DNA from: Thinopyrum elongatum
Taxonomy: Eukaryota; Streptophyta; Magnoliopsida; Poales; Poaceae
DNA length: 64,000 nt
Direction of reading: 5' to 3'
Assembly: GCA_011799875.1 (NCBI GenBank)
Contig: CM022297.1
Location: 516,125,707 to 516,189,706, forward strand
A program made the position numbers and the translations under genes. Below the pieces are notes generated by a model that saw only the letters and a program-made list of their open reading frames with translations, was not told the DNA's origin and ran no database searches. The first letter of the stretch is position 1, and every line of letters starts with the position of its first letter. Shown one piece after another: positions 44,128 to 55,264 of this stretch.

Positions 44128-47100
44128 TCAACTACCTATTACAAGGCACTGGACGGCCCAAAAGAATGGAGTGTTTCTGATGCACACAGCATGTAATGAT
44201 GTGGATGGTAAACCGGCTCTTGCATCAGTTGGTTTGCTCTTGGCGGGTTGAGGCTTCCGGGTCATCCTGCGCCGATTCTTCTTCCTCCTCTGTCGTCTGG
44301 AAGTTAGGCGATGATCAATCGATCCCAATTAAAGCTTTGAAAGCAACTTCATCATCTATAAGAGTTGACGGGTCAATGTCAGGAGCGAAGGTGTGCTTAC
44401 GCGTTGGCGGGAGACCCATCTTCTTTTAAACTCAGGCAGCCGGTGGCTAGTTCTGCCGGGTCAAGTTCTGCTTGCCATGCCTTTGCCCGGCTCAAGGCCA
44501 TGATGGCACCGGCTCTGGTGGCTGATCGTTTCAATTCTTCAATTCTTTGTGGCAGCACAGATAGCTTTTCCAACATTTCCTTGATGAGGGAAGGCGGTTG
44601 CTTCTTATGGGTGGAGGCAGAGATAGCTCGTTGAGCGCCGGTGTATAATTGCTCTATAAGAGTATAGGCAGCTTTCAGCTTCATGCGCATGTCTGAGCCA
44701 AAGTGGGAGATTCGCGAGCCTGCATTGCCAAAGAGATTGGTAAACCAGCTAAATGATTGTTCAAGGCATGGATGATGAAAGGTTGAAATATATTATCGCT
44801 TACCAAAGATGGCGGATGTCATGCTATTGATTTGATGTTTTAAACCGGATAACTCATCGGTAACCGGCTTAAGGCCAGCCTCAGCATCTTCTGCTCTTCT
44901 TTGTAGAGCTGCCTTCTCGGTTTCCCAGCCGTCTCTCTCAGCACTGAAGTCCTTTTTCAGTTTTTCAATATTTTCCAAAGTGGTCTTCAGCTCTGCTTTG
45001 GCCTTGGAAGTCTCAGATTGCTGGGTCAGAATGTTTTGCCTCAGATCGCTGACTTGAGATTCCTTCATGTTCAATTCAGCCTGTCACATAAAAAGGCAGG
45101 CAGTATGACATTCTGATGATCATTTTATTTTAAGTCCCAAGCATAATACAAGTATTTTACTTGGCACTTCGGGGCTAATGCACATTGCACTTTTCTTGAA
45201 GACAATTATGTGATGACCCGGCTACGCTGTTATAACTATAGCCGACTTATGGGGGCTGTTTCTTGAAGAGGTTATTTGAAGTATGCAGTATATTCAATTC
45301 TATCATATCCAGTAGACTTGGCGGCTGGCAGGGATATATGGAAAAGATGATAGTGGTTACCTCAAAACGTTCCTTCATAAGGTTGACCAGGCCGGCTTCA
45401 AAGTCACGGCTGGTGTGAAGGCGGTTTAGATAGCCTGAATAAATCTCCTAAGCATTGAACTGGGCATAGCCTTCCAAGTCCACTTTCCACTTGCCCTTAT
45501 CAACAGTAGAAAATTCTTCCTTGGCACTATGCTTGGATAAGACGGTGGGATTACCTGGTGCTGCATAAGCTGTCCCAGTGACTATGACATCTTCAGTATC
45601 TTGAGCCGGCTGAGCGGGGCTGGGCGGTTTAGCAATTTCTTCATCAACATTCATGGTGTCCATAGTAACAAGGGGCTCTTCTGGTGGCGGGTCATCCATA
45701 GCCGTTTCTGAAGTTCGAGGCATGGATTCAGACACGGTCTGCTTCTCCGGGTCAGTAGCCTTGGGATCTTCAGCCGGCTTGTTAACTTTAAGCTTTTTGC
45801 TGGGCTTGGCCATGGCGCTGACAATAACAACTCATGATGAGATTAGTGTATTAATGGAATAAGGTATTAAGGCAAACAGGCTTAAGTATTTCTTACCCAG
45901 GAATAGTTTTGAACAAGGGAATTTGAGTCCCAGTTGAGTCGCGAGAGGAAGAATGAGAGGTCCCCTGATAGTTTGAATCAGATGGGTCAAGAGGTTGGCG
46001 AAAAAGACCCGCCTTGGGGTAAGCGAAGTCGGAAATATGTGAAACCTCTGGACGACGCTTGCGAGGAGCCGGCGTGTTTGGTAAGCCGGAAGAAAGAATC
46101 CCGCCACCATTGTTCCGGGTTGTGCGGCGAGCTTCATGCTGCTGCTTCTTCAAAATAAAGTCGGGATCCAAGTAAGCTAAAGGGTGAGAAAACCTTACTT
46201 TCCAGCTTGCTTGATGAATTTTCTGTCTTGGCAGAGGTTCTGAGTCGGAGGAAAGGATAGTTACCTCTTCGCCATCTGCGTGGCTGCCTTCCGCATCATC
46301 CTGATAGTGATCAATGTCAATAAGATGAACAAAAAAGGAGCCAAGAGAATCAAGTTCTACCTCCAACTCTTCATCAAGAGTAAACGGATCAACTACTTCT
46401 GATTTCTTCTTGGCAGGTTTCTTAGCCAAGATTTTGGTCCTGGTCTTCTTGGCCGGTTTATCTTGAAGCCTCTTCTTCCAGAAGGGGGAGTCAGCCTGCA
46501 GAGGTTCAAGTAAGAATGAAAAGGTAGATTGACAGATAATGAGTTAATGAAAACTGTTCACAAATACTCACAACTGGCGGCTTGTTGAGGGTGCAAAAAG
46601 GGTTCAGCCCCGTCTTGCTGTAAGTAGCCAAGTTTTCGCTCAGCAATGTCTTAACCATCTTGTTGAGGCACTCGTCATCCAATTGCACTTGGCTGTGGCG
46701 TTGTGGATCTTTGACGTCACAGGTATACTCACACATTAAGCCGGTCCGGCGGCTTAAAGGTAAAATTCTCCATGCGACCCAGCATCAAACTAGGTCAACT
46801 CCAGTTAAGCCATTGGCCATTAAGGCTCTAATTTTTTCAAAAATGGGCATATATTTGGCTCGTTCTGCTGTGCTGATCTGGTCAGGGAGGGGGTGCCTGT
46901 TGCTAAGCCGGCTCGAACGATAACCCGGCAAAGGATTTTCACCTTCTGGAGATGTGTCTTGGCAGTAAAACCAAGTCTGGTTCCAGTCCTTGGGATGACT
47001 GGGAAGTGCAGCGGCTGGGAAAGTAGCTTCTTTGCGCCTCTGGATTGAAATGCCGCCTAGTTCTAGGCTGGGCCCATCTGTGAACTCAGTCTGGCGGTTC

Positions 47101-48165
47101 AAGTAATAGAATTCCCTGAACAGCTCTACAGTGGGTTCCTGTTGAAGATATACTTCGCAGAAAACTTGGAAGTTGCAGATGTTTGAAACAGAGTTAGGCC
47201 CAATATCTTGTGGATGAAGTTGAAAGAAGTGCAGCACATCACGAAAGAATTTTGAGCCGGGTGGAGTGAACCCCCGGAGCATGTGATCAATGAAAACTAC
47301 AACTTCACCCTCTTTTGGTTCAGGGGTGGTCTCGGTTCCTGGGGCCCTCCAGTGGATCACACTCTTTTTAGCCAGGACGCCTTCGTTTACAAATTCAGTA
47401 AGGATTTCTTCCGTGACAGTGGAAGCGACCCAGTTGCATGAGGTGACAGTTTTGGTCATTTTGAGGATGAAGGCCTGAAAGGAAAATATTGCCGGTTTAA
47501 GATTATGTTGTTAAGCCGGCCAATGATTGAAAAGTAAGTGTTATAAAGGTTGACATGTTTAAACCGGAAGGCAGTGCTCGATCATATGAATTGTGAACAC
47601 GTATTGGCGGCTTAACAAGGGGAGTAATGGTACATGGCGGGTTACGGTTTGTCAGTTAAGCCGCCCAAACAGTTGCCATATTTCAGATCTATAAGTGAGG
47701 ATTTGCTAAGTGATGGACAAACAGATTCCACAGATCGACGCTACAATTTTGGATCTACAATAGTTCAGAAAATGAAATAAATTCTAAACCTAAGGTGATG
47801 GCAGCAGAAGAACTCGTATGCCCAGATGAGATTTTTGTACAGAAGGGTATCTTTTACTATTGGAAACGAATGCTAAAACCATTACCGCATAACTTTGGCA
47901 CTGTGTTCAGATCTAACTATGTGATCTAAAGAGGAAAAGGAGGAACGGCGATGAACTCCGATGAACTGAGCAAACCCTAGTGCAGATCTGATGCGAAGCG
48001 AGAGGGGTACCTGTCGACGCTGATGGACAGCGGGAGTGTGCCGTGTTGCTCTGGTCTGTTCAGGTTGATGCAGCGGCCGGAGTTGAAGACGCTGGAGGCG
48101 GACGGCTGCGGCAGAGCTCGGGCACTGTGGAGTGGCAGGAGGAAGAAGATGCAGAGGTAGGGGTA
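44128..48165 (-). pseudogene. Antisense spliced gene of the Tat element (PF04195-like domain)
   Basis: A multi-exon gene on the opposite strand between pol and the 3' LTR. Exons: 5' untranslated ending 48011 (donor ACAG/GTACC); 47474-46572 with ATG at 47459; 46495-45897; 45817-45361; 45080-44804; and 44719 to about 44128. All junctions are GT-AG and all phases agree. The first coding exon carries the putative gypsy-transposon domain (GEVVVFIDHMLRGFTPPGSK, FFQLHPQDIGPNSVSNICNF, FCEVYLQQEPTVELF). Next come a basic segment (KKPAKKKSEVVDP), an acidic, proline-rich segment, a coiled coil (TSKAKAELKTTLENIEKLKK, EKAALQRRAEDAEAG), and a helical end (LIEQLYTGAQRAIS). Breaks: TGA at 46785, TAG at 45448, and one extra base near 44401. 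Its role is unknown; similar antisense genes are known in Grande/RIRE2-type Tat elements. Confidence 0.78.
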
Positions 48166-48192
48166 AAAGTGAAGACAGGGGCCCCCTGTCCC

Positions 48193-48200
48193 TATTTATA
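48193..48200 (-). promoter_or_regulatory. TATA box for the Tat antisense gene
   Basis: Minus strand TATAAATA in CTCCTTATAAATAGGGACAG, about 180 bp upstream of the first donor site (48010) and inside the element, 287 bp before the 3' LTR. Placement and context are those of a real plant core promoter. Confidence 0.7.
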
Positions 48201-48486
48201 AGGAGTTGAATAAATGGCATGCGCGGGAATCGAGGAGGCTGAAAAATGGTTATGTGGCTATGTGAACGCCTCGATTTTTGGGAGGTCCATCAAGATAAAG
48301 ATCTGTGGAGATATTCTGGGCTTTGTGCGAAATTGATACGCAATGATGTCATGGCGGGTTAACACGATTCTGCGAACTGACGTCATGGCGGGTTACAGAA
48401 AAATTCATAAAGTTGATGATGGAAGATCCTGCTAAGTCAGGTACTGAAGATTGATGTGAACAAGTTCAAATCAACCTGGGGCCTAA

Positions 48487-48923
48487 TGTTGGGGATATAA
48501 CTATTGGGTATGACCCGCCCAGGAGGGGCCGGGTCATACCACTGGCGACTTAAAGATGAAGATGGCGGGTTATGAAGGAAGCTTATTGAAGGGCTCACCG
48601 AGCCGGACACGCTGTGTATGAGCCGGCCGGGACTCTGTAAGCCACCGGGCATCAACCTGTGTATATAAAGGGGTGACCTGGCGGCGGCTTAATGGAGAAA
48701 ACGATCAATCGAAAGCTAGGTCAAGCGTATTCGCTCCCTGGTAATCGAAACTCCAGCAATACAACTGAAAGCAGGACGTAGGCTTTTACCTCATTGAGAG
48801 GGGCCGAACCTGGGTAAACTCTCTGTGTCCTTTGTCCCGTTCAACCCCTTCAAGTAACCTAGTTGCGATGGCTCCACACCTAAGTCCTTTTGCAAGGGCA
48901 TCTGCCGTGTTAAGTCCACGACA
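48487..48923 (+). repeat. Tat 3' LTR
   Basis: 437 bp, TGTTGGGGATATAACTATTG...CCACGACA. About 80 bp shorter than the 5' LTR because of one internal deletion (near 48595). By eye roughly 4% of shared positions differ. The preceding CAACCTGGGGCCTAA is the probable polypurine tract. Confidence 0.9.
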
Positions 48924-49435
48924 TTTTGCCTTTTTCTTTTGGCAAGTGTCATGTCTTGGGGAAAGATCTATACATATATATCCACTCGGATGTAGGTGAT
49001 CATGGGTTATTATTGTTGACATTGCACTTGAGGTAAATAGTTGGGTGGCGAAATTATAAGCCCCTATCTTTCTATGTGTCTGATGGAAGCTTTGATCTCA
49101 TAAATACCGCGTGAGTGTTAAGAATTATGAAAGACTAAAAGATGGTTGAGTATGTGGATTTTCTAGACAAGCTCTTATATTGACTCTTTCTGATGTTATG
49201 ATAAATTGCAGTTGCTTCAACGACTGAGATCATAGTTTGTTGGTTCTCAATAGAGTTTTTGATTCATACTTTATCTTGTGAATGAATTGTCACTTTAGCA
49301 TGAGAAGTTATATGACAATATATTGTTGTTCTAAAGATGATCATGATGCCTTCATGTCCGTATTTTATTTTATCGACACCTCTATCTCTAGACATGTGGA
49401 CATGATTATCGATCTCGGCTTTCGCTTGAGGGAGT
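48924..49435 (+). other. RLG-2 3' untranslated region, right of the Tat element
   Basis: Continues RLG-2 after the Tat insertion (TTTTGGCAAGTGTCATGTCT...). From about 49200 it matches the post-pol region of RLG-1 (CATGTCCGTATTTT, ATCGACACCTCT, GATCTCGGCTTTCGCTTGAG). No open frame of interest. Confidence 0.75.
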
Positions 49436-50269
49436 TGATGCTAGTTGGTTTATTTGGTGGAAGATCAAATGTTCAAATCCTTAATGATATTCAATACCCC
49501 TCTGATCTTGAACATGAACATGCTTTGTGAGTAGTTACTTTTGTTCCTGAGGACATGGGAGAAGTCTTGTTATAAGTAATCATGTGAACTTGGTATTCGT
49601 TCGATATTTTGATGAGATGTATGTTGTCTTTCCTCTAGTGGTGTTATGTGAATGTCGACTACATGACACTTCACCATGTTTTGGGCCTAGGGGAAGGCAT
49701 TGGGAAGTAATAAGTAGATGATGGGTTGCTAGAGTGACAGAAGCTTAAACCCTAGTTTATGCGTTGCTTCGTAAGGGGCTGATTTGGAACCACATGTTTC
49801 ATGCTATGGTTAGATTTATCTTAATTCTTCTTTCGTAGTTGCGGATACTTGCGAGAGGGGTTAATCATAAGTGGGAGGCTTGTCCAAGTAAGGACAGCAC
49901 CTAAGCACCGATCCACCCACATATCAAATTATCAAAGTAACGAACGCGAATCTTATGAGCATGATGAAAACTAGCTTGACAATAATTCCCATGTGTCCTC
50001 GGGAGCACTTTGCTTTATATAAGAAATTGTCCAGGCTTGTCCTTTGCTATAAAAAGGATTGGGCCACCTTGCTGCACCTTTGTTACACTTGTTACTTGTT
50101 ACCCGTTACGAATTATCTTATCACAAAACTATCTGTTACCGATAATTTCAGTGCTTGCAGAAAATACCTTGCTGAAAACCGCTTGTCATTTCCTTCTGCT
50201 CCTCATTGGGTTCGACACTCTTACTTACCAAAAGGACTACGATAGATCCCCTATACTTGTGGGTCATCA
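49436..50269 (+). repeat. RLG-2 3' LTR, 5'-truncated
   Basis: Only the part equivalent to 19703-20536 is present. The junction GCTTGAGGGAGTTGATGCTAG joins the last bases before the LTR (GGGAGTTGAT) to the LTR interior (GTAGTTGATGCTAG). Both sides share AGTTGAT, so the first ~690 bp of the LTR were lost by a deletion at a 7-bp microhomology. Confidence 0.88.
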
Positions 50270-52458
50270 CGGAAGTTCATTATGATGCCAGTGCTCATCC
50301 AAGGCCCTAAGCAACCCGGCAACGACATTGATGTGTACCTAAGGCCATTAGTTGAAGAACTTTTACAACTGTGAGATAAAAAAGGTGTACGTGTGTGGGA
50401 TGAGCACAAATAGCAGGAATTTGGCCTACGAGTGTTGCTGTTTGTAACCATCAATGACTGGCCTGCTCTTAGTAACCTTTCAGGACAGACAAACAAGGGA
50501 TACAACGCATGCACGCACTGTTTACATGAGACTGAAAGTATATATTTGGACAAATGCAAGAAGAATGTGTACCTGGGACATCGTCAATTTCTTCCGACCA
50601 AGCATGCCTTAAGAAAGAAAGGCAAGCATTTCAAAGGTGAGGCAGATCACCGGAAGAAGCCTGTCCTCCGTACTGGTGATGATATACTTGATATGGTCAA
50701 GGATTTACATGTAATCTTTGGAAAGGGTCCTGGCGGACAATCTGTTCCGAATGACGCTGACGGACACGCATCCATGTGGAAGAAAAAATCTTTATTTTGG
50801 GACCTACCCTATTGGAAAGACCTAGAGGTCCGCTCTGCAATCAACGTGATGCACGTGATGAAGAATCTTTGCCTGAACCTGCTAGGCTTCTTGGGTGTGT
50901 ATGGGAAGACAAAAGATACACCGAAGGCATGGGAGGACCAGCAACGTATGAACGAAAAAGACGGCATGCATCCAAAGCAGTATCAAGGTCCTGCCAGCTA
51001 CGCTCTTACAAAAGCAGAGAAGGAAATCTTTGTTGAATGCCTGCTGAGTATCAAGGTCCCGTCTGTCTTCTCGTTGAATATAAAGGGAATAATAAATATG
51101 GCAGAGAAAAAATTCAAGAACCTAAAGTCTCATGACTGCCACGTGATTATGACGCAACTGCTTCTGGTTGCATTGAGGGGGCTTCTACCAGAAAATGTTC
51201 GATTAGCCATTGTGAAGCTATGTGCATTCCACAATGCAATTTCTCAGAAGGTAATCGATCCAAAAATCCTACCAAGGTTACAGAATGATTTGGTCCAATG
51301 TCTTGTCAGTTTCGAGTTGGTGTTCCCACCATCCTTCTTCAATATTATGACGCACGTCCTAGTTCACCTAGTCGACGAGATTGCAATTCTGGGTCCTGTA
51401 TTTCTACACAATATGTTCCCCTTTGAGAGGTTCATGGGAGTCTTAAAGAAATATGTTCGTAACCGTGCTAGGCCAGAAGGAAGCATCTCCACGGGCCATC
51501 AAACAGAGGAGGTCATTGAGTTTTGTGTTGACTTTATTCCTGACCTTAAGCCGATTGGTGTTCCTGAATCGCGGCATGAGGGGAGACTGGGTGGAAAAGG
51601 CACGCTAGGACCGAACTCAATAATATGTAGGGCCGGTCATTCTTGGGCGTAAGCACACTACACAGTTCTATAGAATTCTACCTTGGTGGCCCCGTATATC
51701 AATGAACACAAGAATATTCTACGCTCCAAACACCTGGAGCAGTCTGACGACTGGATTATACGTGAACACATGGGGACTTTCGGCGGTTGGTTGCAAACAC
51801 ATCTCATGGGTGACTCCACTGTTGGAGATGACCTGTACTTCTTGGCCAGGACACCATCTTTGACTGTATTGACTTTCCAAGGGTACGAGATAAATGGAAA
51901 TACATTTTACACGATCGCCTAAGATAAAAAGAGCACCAACCAAAATAGTGGTGTCCGCTTTGATGCAGCAAACACCAATAGGGCAAAGGACACATATTAT
52001 GGTTACATAGAGGAGATATGGGAACTTGACTATGGACGTGATTTTAAGTTCCCTTTGTTTCGGTGCAAATGGTTCAATCTGTCAGGAGGCGGGGTACAGG
52101 TAGACCCGCAGTACGGAATGACTACAGTGGATCTCAACAATCTTGGGTACACAGACGAACCATTCGTCCTAGCCATTGATGTAGCGCAGGTTTTCTATGT
52201 GAAGGACATGTCTACCAAACCGAGAAAAAGAAAAGATAAGGAAGCCAATACATCATACGATGAGCCAAAGTGCCACATAGTTCTTTCAGGAAAAAGAAAT
52301 ATCGTGGGAGTGGAGGACAAGACAGACATGTCAGAAGATTATGAAAAGTTTCATGAAATTTCTTCCTTCGGAGTGAGATTGACCCAAGCATCCTGTTAAA
52401 TGATGAAGATTATCCATGGTTACAGCACAATAAGCAAGGGACACACGCGAAGAAATAG
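50270..52458 (+). pseudogene. CACTA transposase (TNPD-type), 3' part
   Basis: Continuation of the gene interrupted at 19012. In one frame: KFIMMPVLIQGPKQPGNDID, LRVLLFVTINDWPALSNLSG, CTHCLHETES, the Transposase_21 C-terminal region (YWKDLEVRSAINVMHVMKNL), then the DUF4218-type domain (SHDCHVIMTQLLLVALRGLL, VFLHNMFPFERFMGVLKKYV) and the DUF4216-type domain (FPLFRCKWFNL, TDEPFVLAIDVAQVFYV). Stops: TGA 50372, TAG 50411, TAA 51650, TAG 51671, TAA 51920, each one C-to-T or G-to-A step from the residue expected by the family (W or Q). A one-base deletion near 52374 shifts the frame; the natural C-terminus (DPSILLNDEDYPWLQHN) then ends at 52458. Confidence 0.9.
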
Positions 52459-52660
52459 TGAAGACTTTCTCTCTAGTGAAGACAACATATCAGATGGTAC
52501 AATTGTTCAAGTAACTGTTCGACATATACAAGATAACCGAATTTTTTGCACCTTTGATTCTGGGTTGAAAGCCATAGTTATGCTCCACAACTATTCTGAT
52601 GATGGCTTTAATCTAGAATATCACTGCAGTTACATGTCAAAAAATGAAATCCCTTTGTAA
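52459..52660 (+). pseudogene. S1-domain-like segment, possibly captured from an SPT6 gene
   Basis: Directly after the transposase an open frame reads SSEDNISDGTIVQVTVRHIQ and DNRIFCTFDSGLKAIVMLHN, then YSDDGF. The pattern G-x-I-V-Q-x-T-V-R-x-V-Q-x-x-R-x-x-C-x-x-x-S-G-L-x-x-x-x-x-x-x-x-Y-S-D-[DE] resembles the S1/OB-fold RNA-binding domain of plant SPT6-type transcription elongation factors. It is not a known part of CACTA transposase. It runs into the non-coding tandem repeat at 52640, so only part of the domain is present. It may be a captured exon. The similarity is from memory of the family pattern and needs a profile search. Confidence 0.4.
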
Positions 52661-53262
52661 TAGATGAGTTTTCGTCCGAAACCCTGATACTTCGAAAAAG
52701 ATTGTCCAGTTTGTACACGAAGTGCATCCAGTTTTTGCTGTAACCCTCTCAACTTTTTAGCACATGCTATGTGGGTGAAATTATGATATCATGCCAAGTT
52801 TCAACCTTTTCAGAGCTCATTTGTAGTGCTTTTCAATTTCAGGGTCATTTAGCTCAAAATAAATCATTAAATGCATGAAAAATAGCAAATGAAGTCAGAA
52901 AAGGGTTGAAAATTGATGATGTGGCTTTCAAATGGTGCATATTGAACACACAAAAAGTCTGGAATTAAAATAAGTTAAAAAATGAAATCCCTTTGTAATA
53001 GATGAGTTTTCGTCCAAAACCCTAATGCTTCGAAAGAGATTGTCCAGTTTGTACACGAAGTGCATCCAGTTTTTGTCGTAACCCTCTCAACTTTTTAGCA
53101 CATGCTATGTGGGTGAAATTATGGTACCATGCCAAGTTTCAACATTTTCAGAGTTCATTTGTAGTGCTTTTCAATTTCAGGGTCATTTAGCTCAAAATAA
53201 ATCATTAAATGCATGAAAAATAGCAAATGAAGTCAGAAAGGGTTGAAAATTGATGACGTGGC
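52640..53262 (+). repeat. 338-bp tandem duplication inside the CACTA
   Basis: The segment starting AAAATGAAATCCCTTTGTAA at 52641 recurs at 52979. Both copies include CGAAACCCTGATRCTTCGAA-like sequence, TTGTACACGAAGTGCATCCA and GGGTCATTTAGCTCAAAATA. The second copy breaks off after GATGACGTGGCTT (53262). The copies are about 97% identical, so the duplication is fairly recent. Non-coding. Confidence 0.9.
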
Positions 53263-53520
53263 TTCTAATCTCTACCCCGACGCCGCCAGGCTGCCGCGAC
53301 GCCCTGCCCCTCGCCGACGCCCTCGCCGCACCCTGCCCCGACGCCGCCGCTCCCCGTGCGCGCCCTCCAGTGACCCTCCAGCCCGCGCCGCCGCCTGGAG
53401 CAGCACTCCACAGCCGGCCAGGTACTCCCTCCACCCCTCTCCTCCCTCCTTCCTCCCTCTTCCCCTATTCCAGCCGTGGCCATGGACGAGCCGGCCGTCC
53501 GGCGCCGCCGGTCGGCTATG
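53262..53520 (+). other. GC-rich block, probable promoter/5' exon of the second CACTA transcript
   Basis: Base composition jumps abruptly to around 75% G+C (CCCCGACGCCGCCAGGCTGC...), with a possible splice donor GGCCAG/GTACTCC near 53422, then a CT-rich stretch and GCCATGGACGAGCCGGCC. It differs from the AT-rich CACTA sequence on both sides. Open frames exist in several registers but none is recognisable. It may be captured host 5' gene sequence used as promoter or leader for the downstream ORF. Confidence 0.4.
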
Positions 53521-55264
53521 CATATGATTTGGCCTCTTCATATGATTTGTAAAGAAAGTTCCAAGGTTTCCAGCAAGCTTCCAACTGAAAAACGAGTTAG
53601 TTATGCTTAGAATTTCGAGTTGGCCTCTACATATGATTTGTATAGAAAGTTCTAAGGTTTCCATAGAGTACTTATTTGCGTCGTTTGGATGTACGGTTTG
53701 AGAGCAGCAGTCAATTTAGTTTGTTGTCCCGAAATATATGTTTCTGGGTGCAAAATTGTGTTATGGTAGTTTAGGCCATGTTAGAGATGGAATTAAAATA
53801 AACATACAACATGACATTTGTAGCTGCTGTTCTGTAGACGCTTAAACACATATCATTTGTTAGATTTCGTTTTATATCTTACAACATGACGGTTGAGGCA
53901 AGTTCATGACAGGATAATGACTTTGCATATTCCCCGCACTTTTTTTACTATTATGATATTTGCCCCATGTCAATGATGCTTATTGTGATGGAGATGACGA
54001 TGACAAAGACATGTTGATCCAAGTACTTTGCTTGCATTTGCATATTTGCATTCATGACGATAATGAAAGAAAGAGTTCCCTACCTCGGGTAGGCACATTG
54101 AGACCTCCATTGTTGGGTTGTGACCTACTTTGGAGGCAACCTCCATATGTTGGAGTGAGTGGATGTCGACGGGCGTCCACTCAAGCGATACCGGTATACG
54201 CAATGAAATGAGACGAGCATTTAGGCATGTAGGACACCCTTATATGTGTTGAATGCTGATGAGTGTATGGTGTTGACAGAGACTTGGTATATTGATATGA
54301 GTGTTGTTTATTATTCCTTTATGAACTTGCTGAGTCTTTGTACTCGTCCTTGTTGCTTATATGAATTGCATGGCATGGATGCCCTTAGAAATAGAGGAAA
54401 CTCTGTCAGGTGTTGTATTTTGGTGACAAATATACTTCTTTTTTGCTTTCTGTGATAGCTAGTTTGAAGTGTCAATGCTTTATGTGTGACCTAGTTTGAA
54501 GTGCCATGCTATTTTTCTCTAAGTCTGAAACTGGCAGTATTAATACTTTGCATTTTGCCTTGAGGTTTGCAACAAATCTGTGCATCTTTGGATCATGATC
54601 AGTAAGGATGTTTTGTTGAGGGTAATTAGTACATGCTTTCCATGCTCTTTGTTGCTATGAAAAACTGTTGTAGCATATATTTTACTTGCCTCAAATGTTG
54701 CATCATGAATCTGTTTTCTGCCACTATGCAAATATCACCAAGTCTGAAAATCTGTTAATACTTGTCAACTTGATCATGATGATTGCCATTGATCTAGGGG
54801 TCATTTGAATTAGTTCAGTAAGCATGTTTTGCCATGTCTTACATGCACATTCATGGCATGCCATTTGTTGCCATGTAGAAATTCTGTAGCATGTTCAAAT
54901 CTTGCTTTCAAATTGGTATCTAGCTACAATGCCATGCTATTTTTCTCTAAGTCTGAAACTTGCTTTCAAATTGGTATATCTAGCTACAAGTTTGCCATGA
55001 TCTCTAGGTCCATTTCAACTAAAATCTCTGTGGAATTACAGGTTGTGGTGTTGCATCTCCGTGGAGTTGGTCCCTGATCGTCCCTCTGCTGTTCGACAAA
55101 AGGTGTCCATTTGTTGTATGTTGAGTTTTGTTCATAGTAGGATGATGGTTGGTTCATTTGTTGAGTTCTGTATTCATCTTGTGTATAAATCTTGTATTCA
55201 TTTTGTATTCATCTTGTTTATAAATCTTGTATTCATCTTGTACAAATATCGTCGTAACTTCGAC
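53521..55264 (+). other. No gene seen; CACTA spacer or intron
   Basis: AT-rich. Contains a short direct repeat GTATCTAGCTACAA/GTATATCTAGCTACAA near 54918 and 54973 with surrounding TGCCATGCTATTTTTCTCTA copies (54506 and 54930). No protein-like frame. A long intron between the GC-rich block and the next ORF would fit. Confidence 0.5.

Larger units (their letters stand above)
26168..48923 (+). mobile_element. Tat-clade Gypsy retrotransposon with antisense gene
   Basis: LTRs start TGTTGGGGATATAACTATTG and end TTAAGTCCACGACA. The 5' LTR (26168-26213 plus 35901-36373) is split by the Copia element; the 3' LTR is 48487-48923. Gag-pol (36462-42914) has the Tat hallmark of a second, plant-type RNase H between the retroviral RNase H and integrase. 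A 5.5-kb region after pol contains 76-bp tandem repeats and a spliced gene on the opposite strand. Excluding the Copia (and its 5-bp duplication) it is about 13.1 kb. The flanks do not form a 5-bp duplication: ACATA on the left and TTTTG on the right. Confidence 0.88.
19013..50269 (+). mobile_element. Athila-clade Gypsy retrotransposon RLG-2, hosting nested elements
   Basis: Same family as RLG-1, inserted in the CACTA transposase gene. Target duplication CGAAA (19008-19012) and CGGAA (50270-50274), one mismatch. The interrupted codons read ...CMKR on the left and continue R-K-F-I-M-M on the right. The 5' LTR is 19013-20536; the 3' LTR survives only as its last 834 bp (49436-50269). Gag-pol is 20643-25384, an accessory ORF is 25705-26160, and the Tat element (26168-48923) sits in the 3' region. 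Without the insert the element is about 8.5 kb. The shared LTR part differs at roughly 26 of 834 positions by eye. Confidence 0.9.

Noticed and set aside
46785..47459. Host gene interrupted by retrotransposons (first idea for the antisense exon)
   Set aside because: It lies wholly inside the Tat element between pol and the 3' LTR and has the PF04195-like domain known from Gypsy elements, so it belongs to the element.
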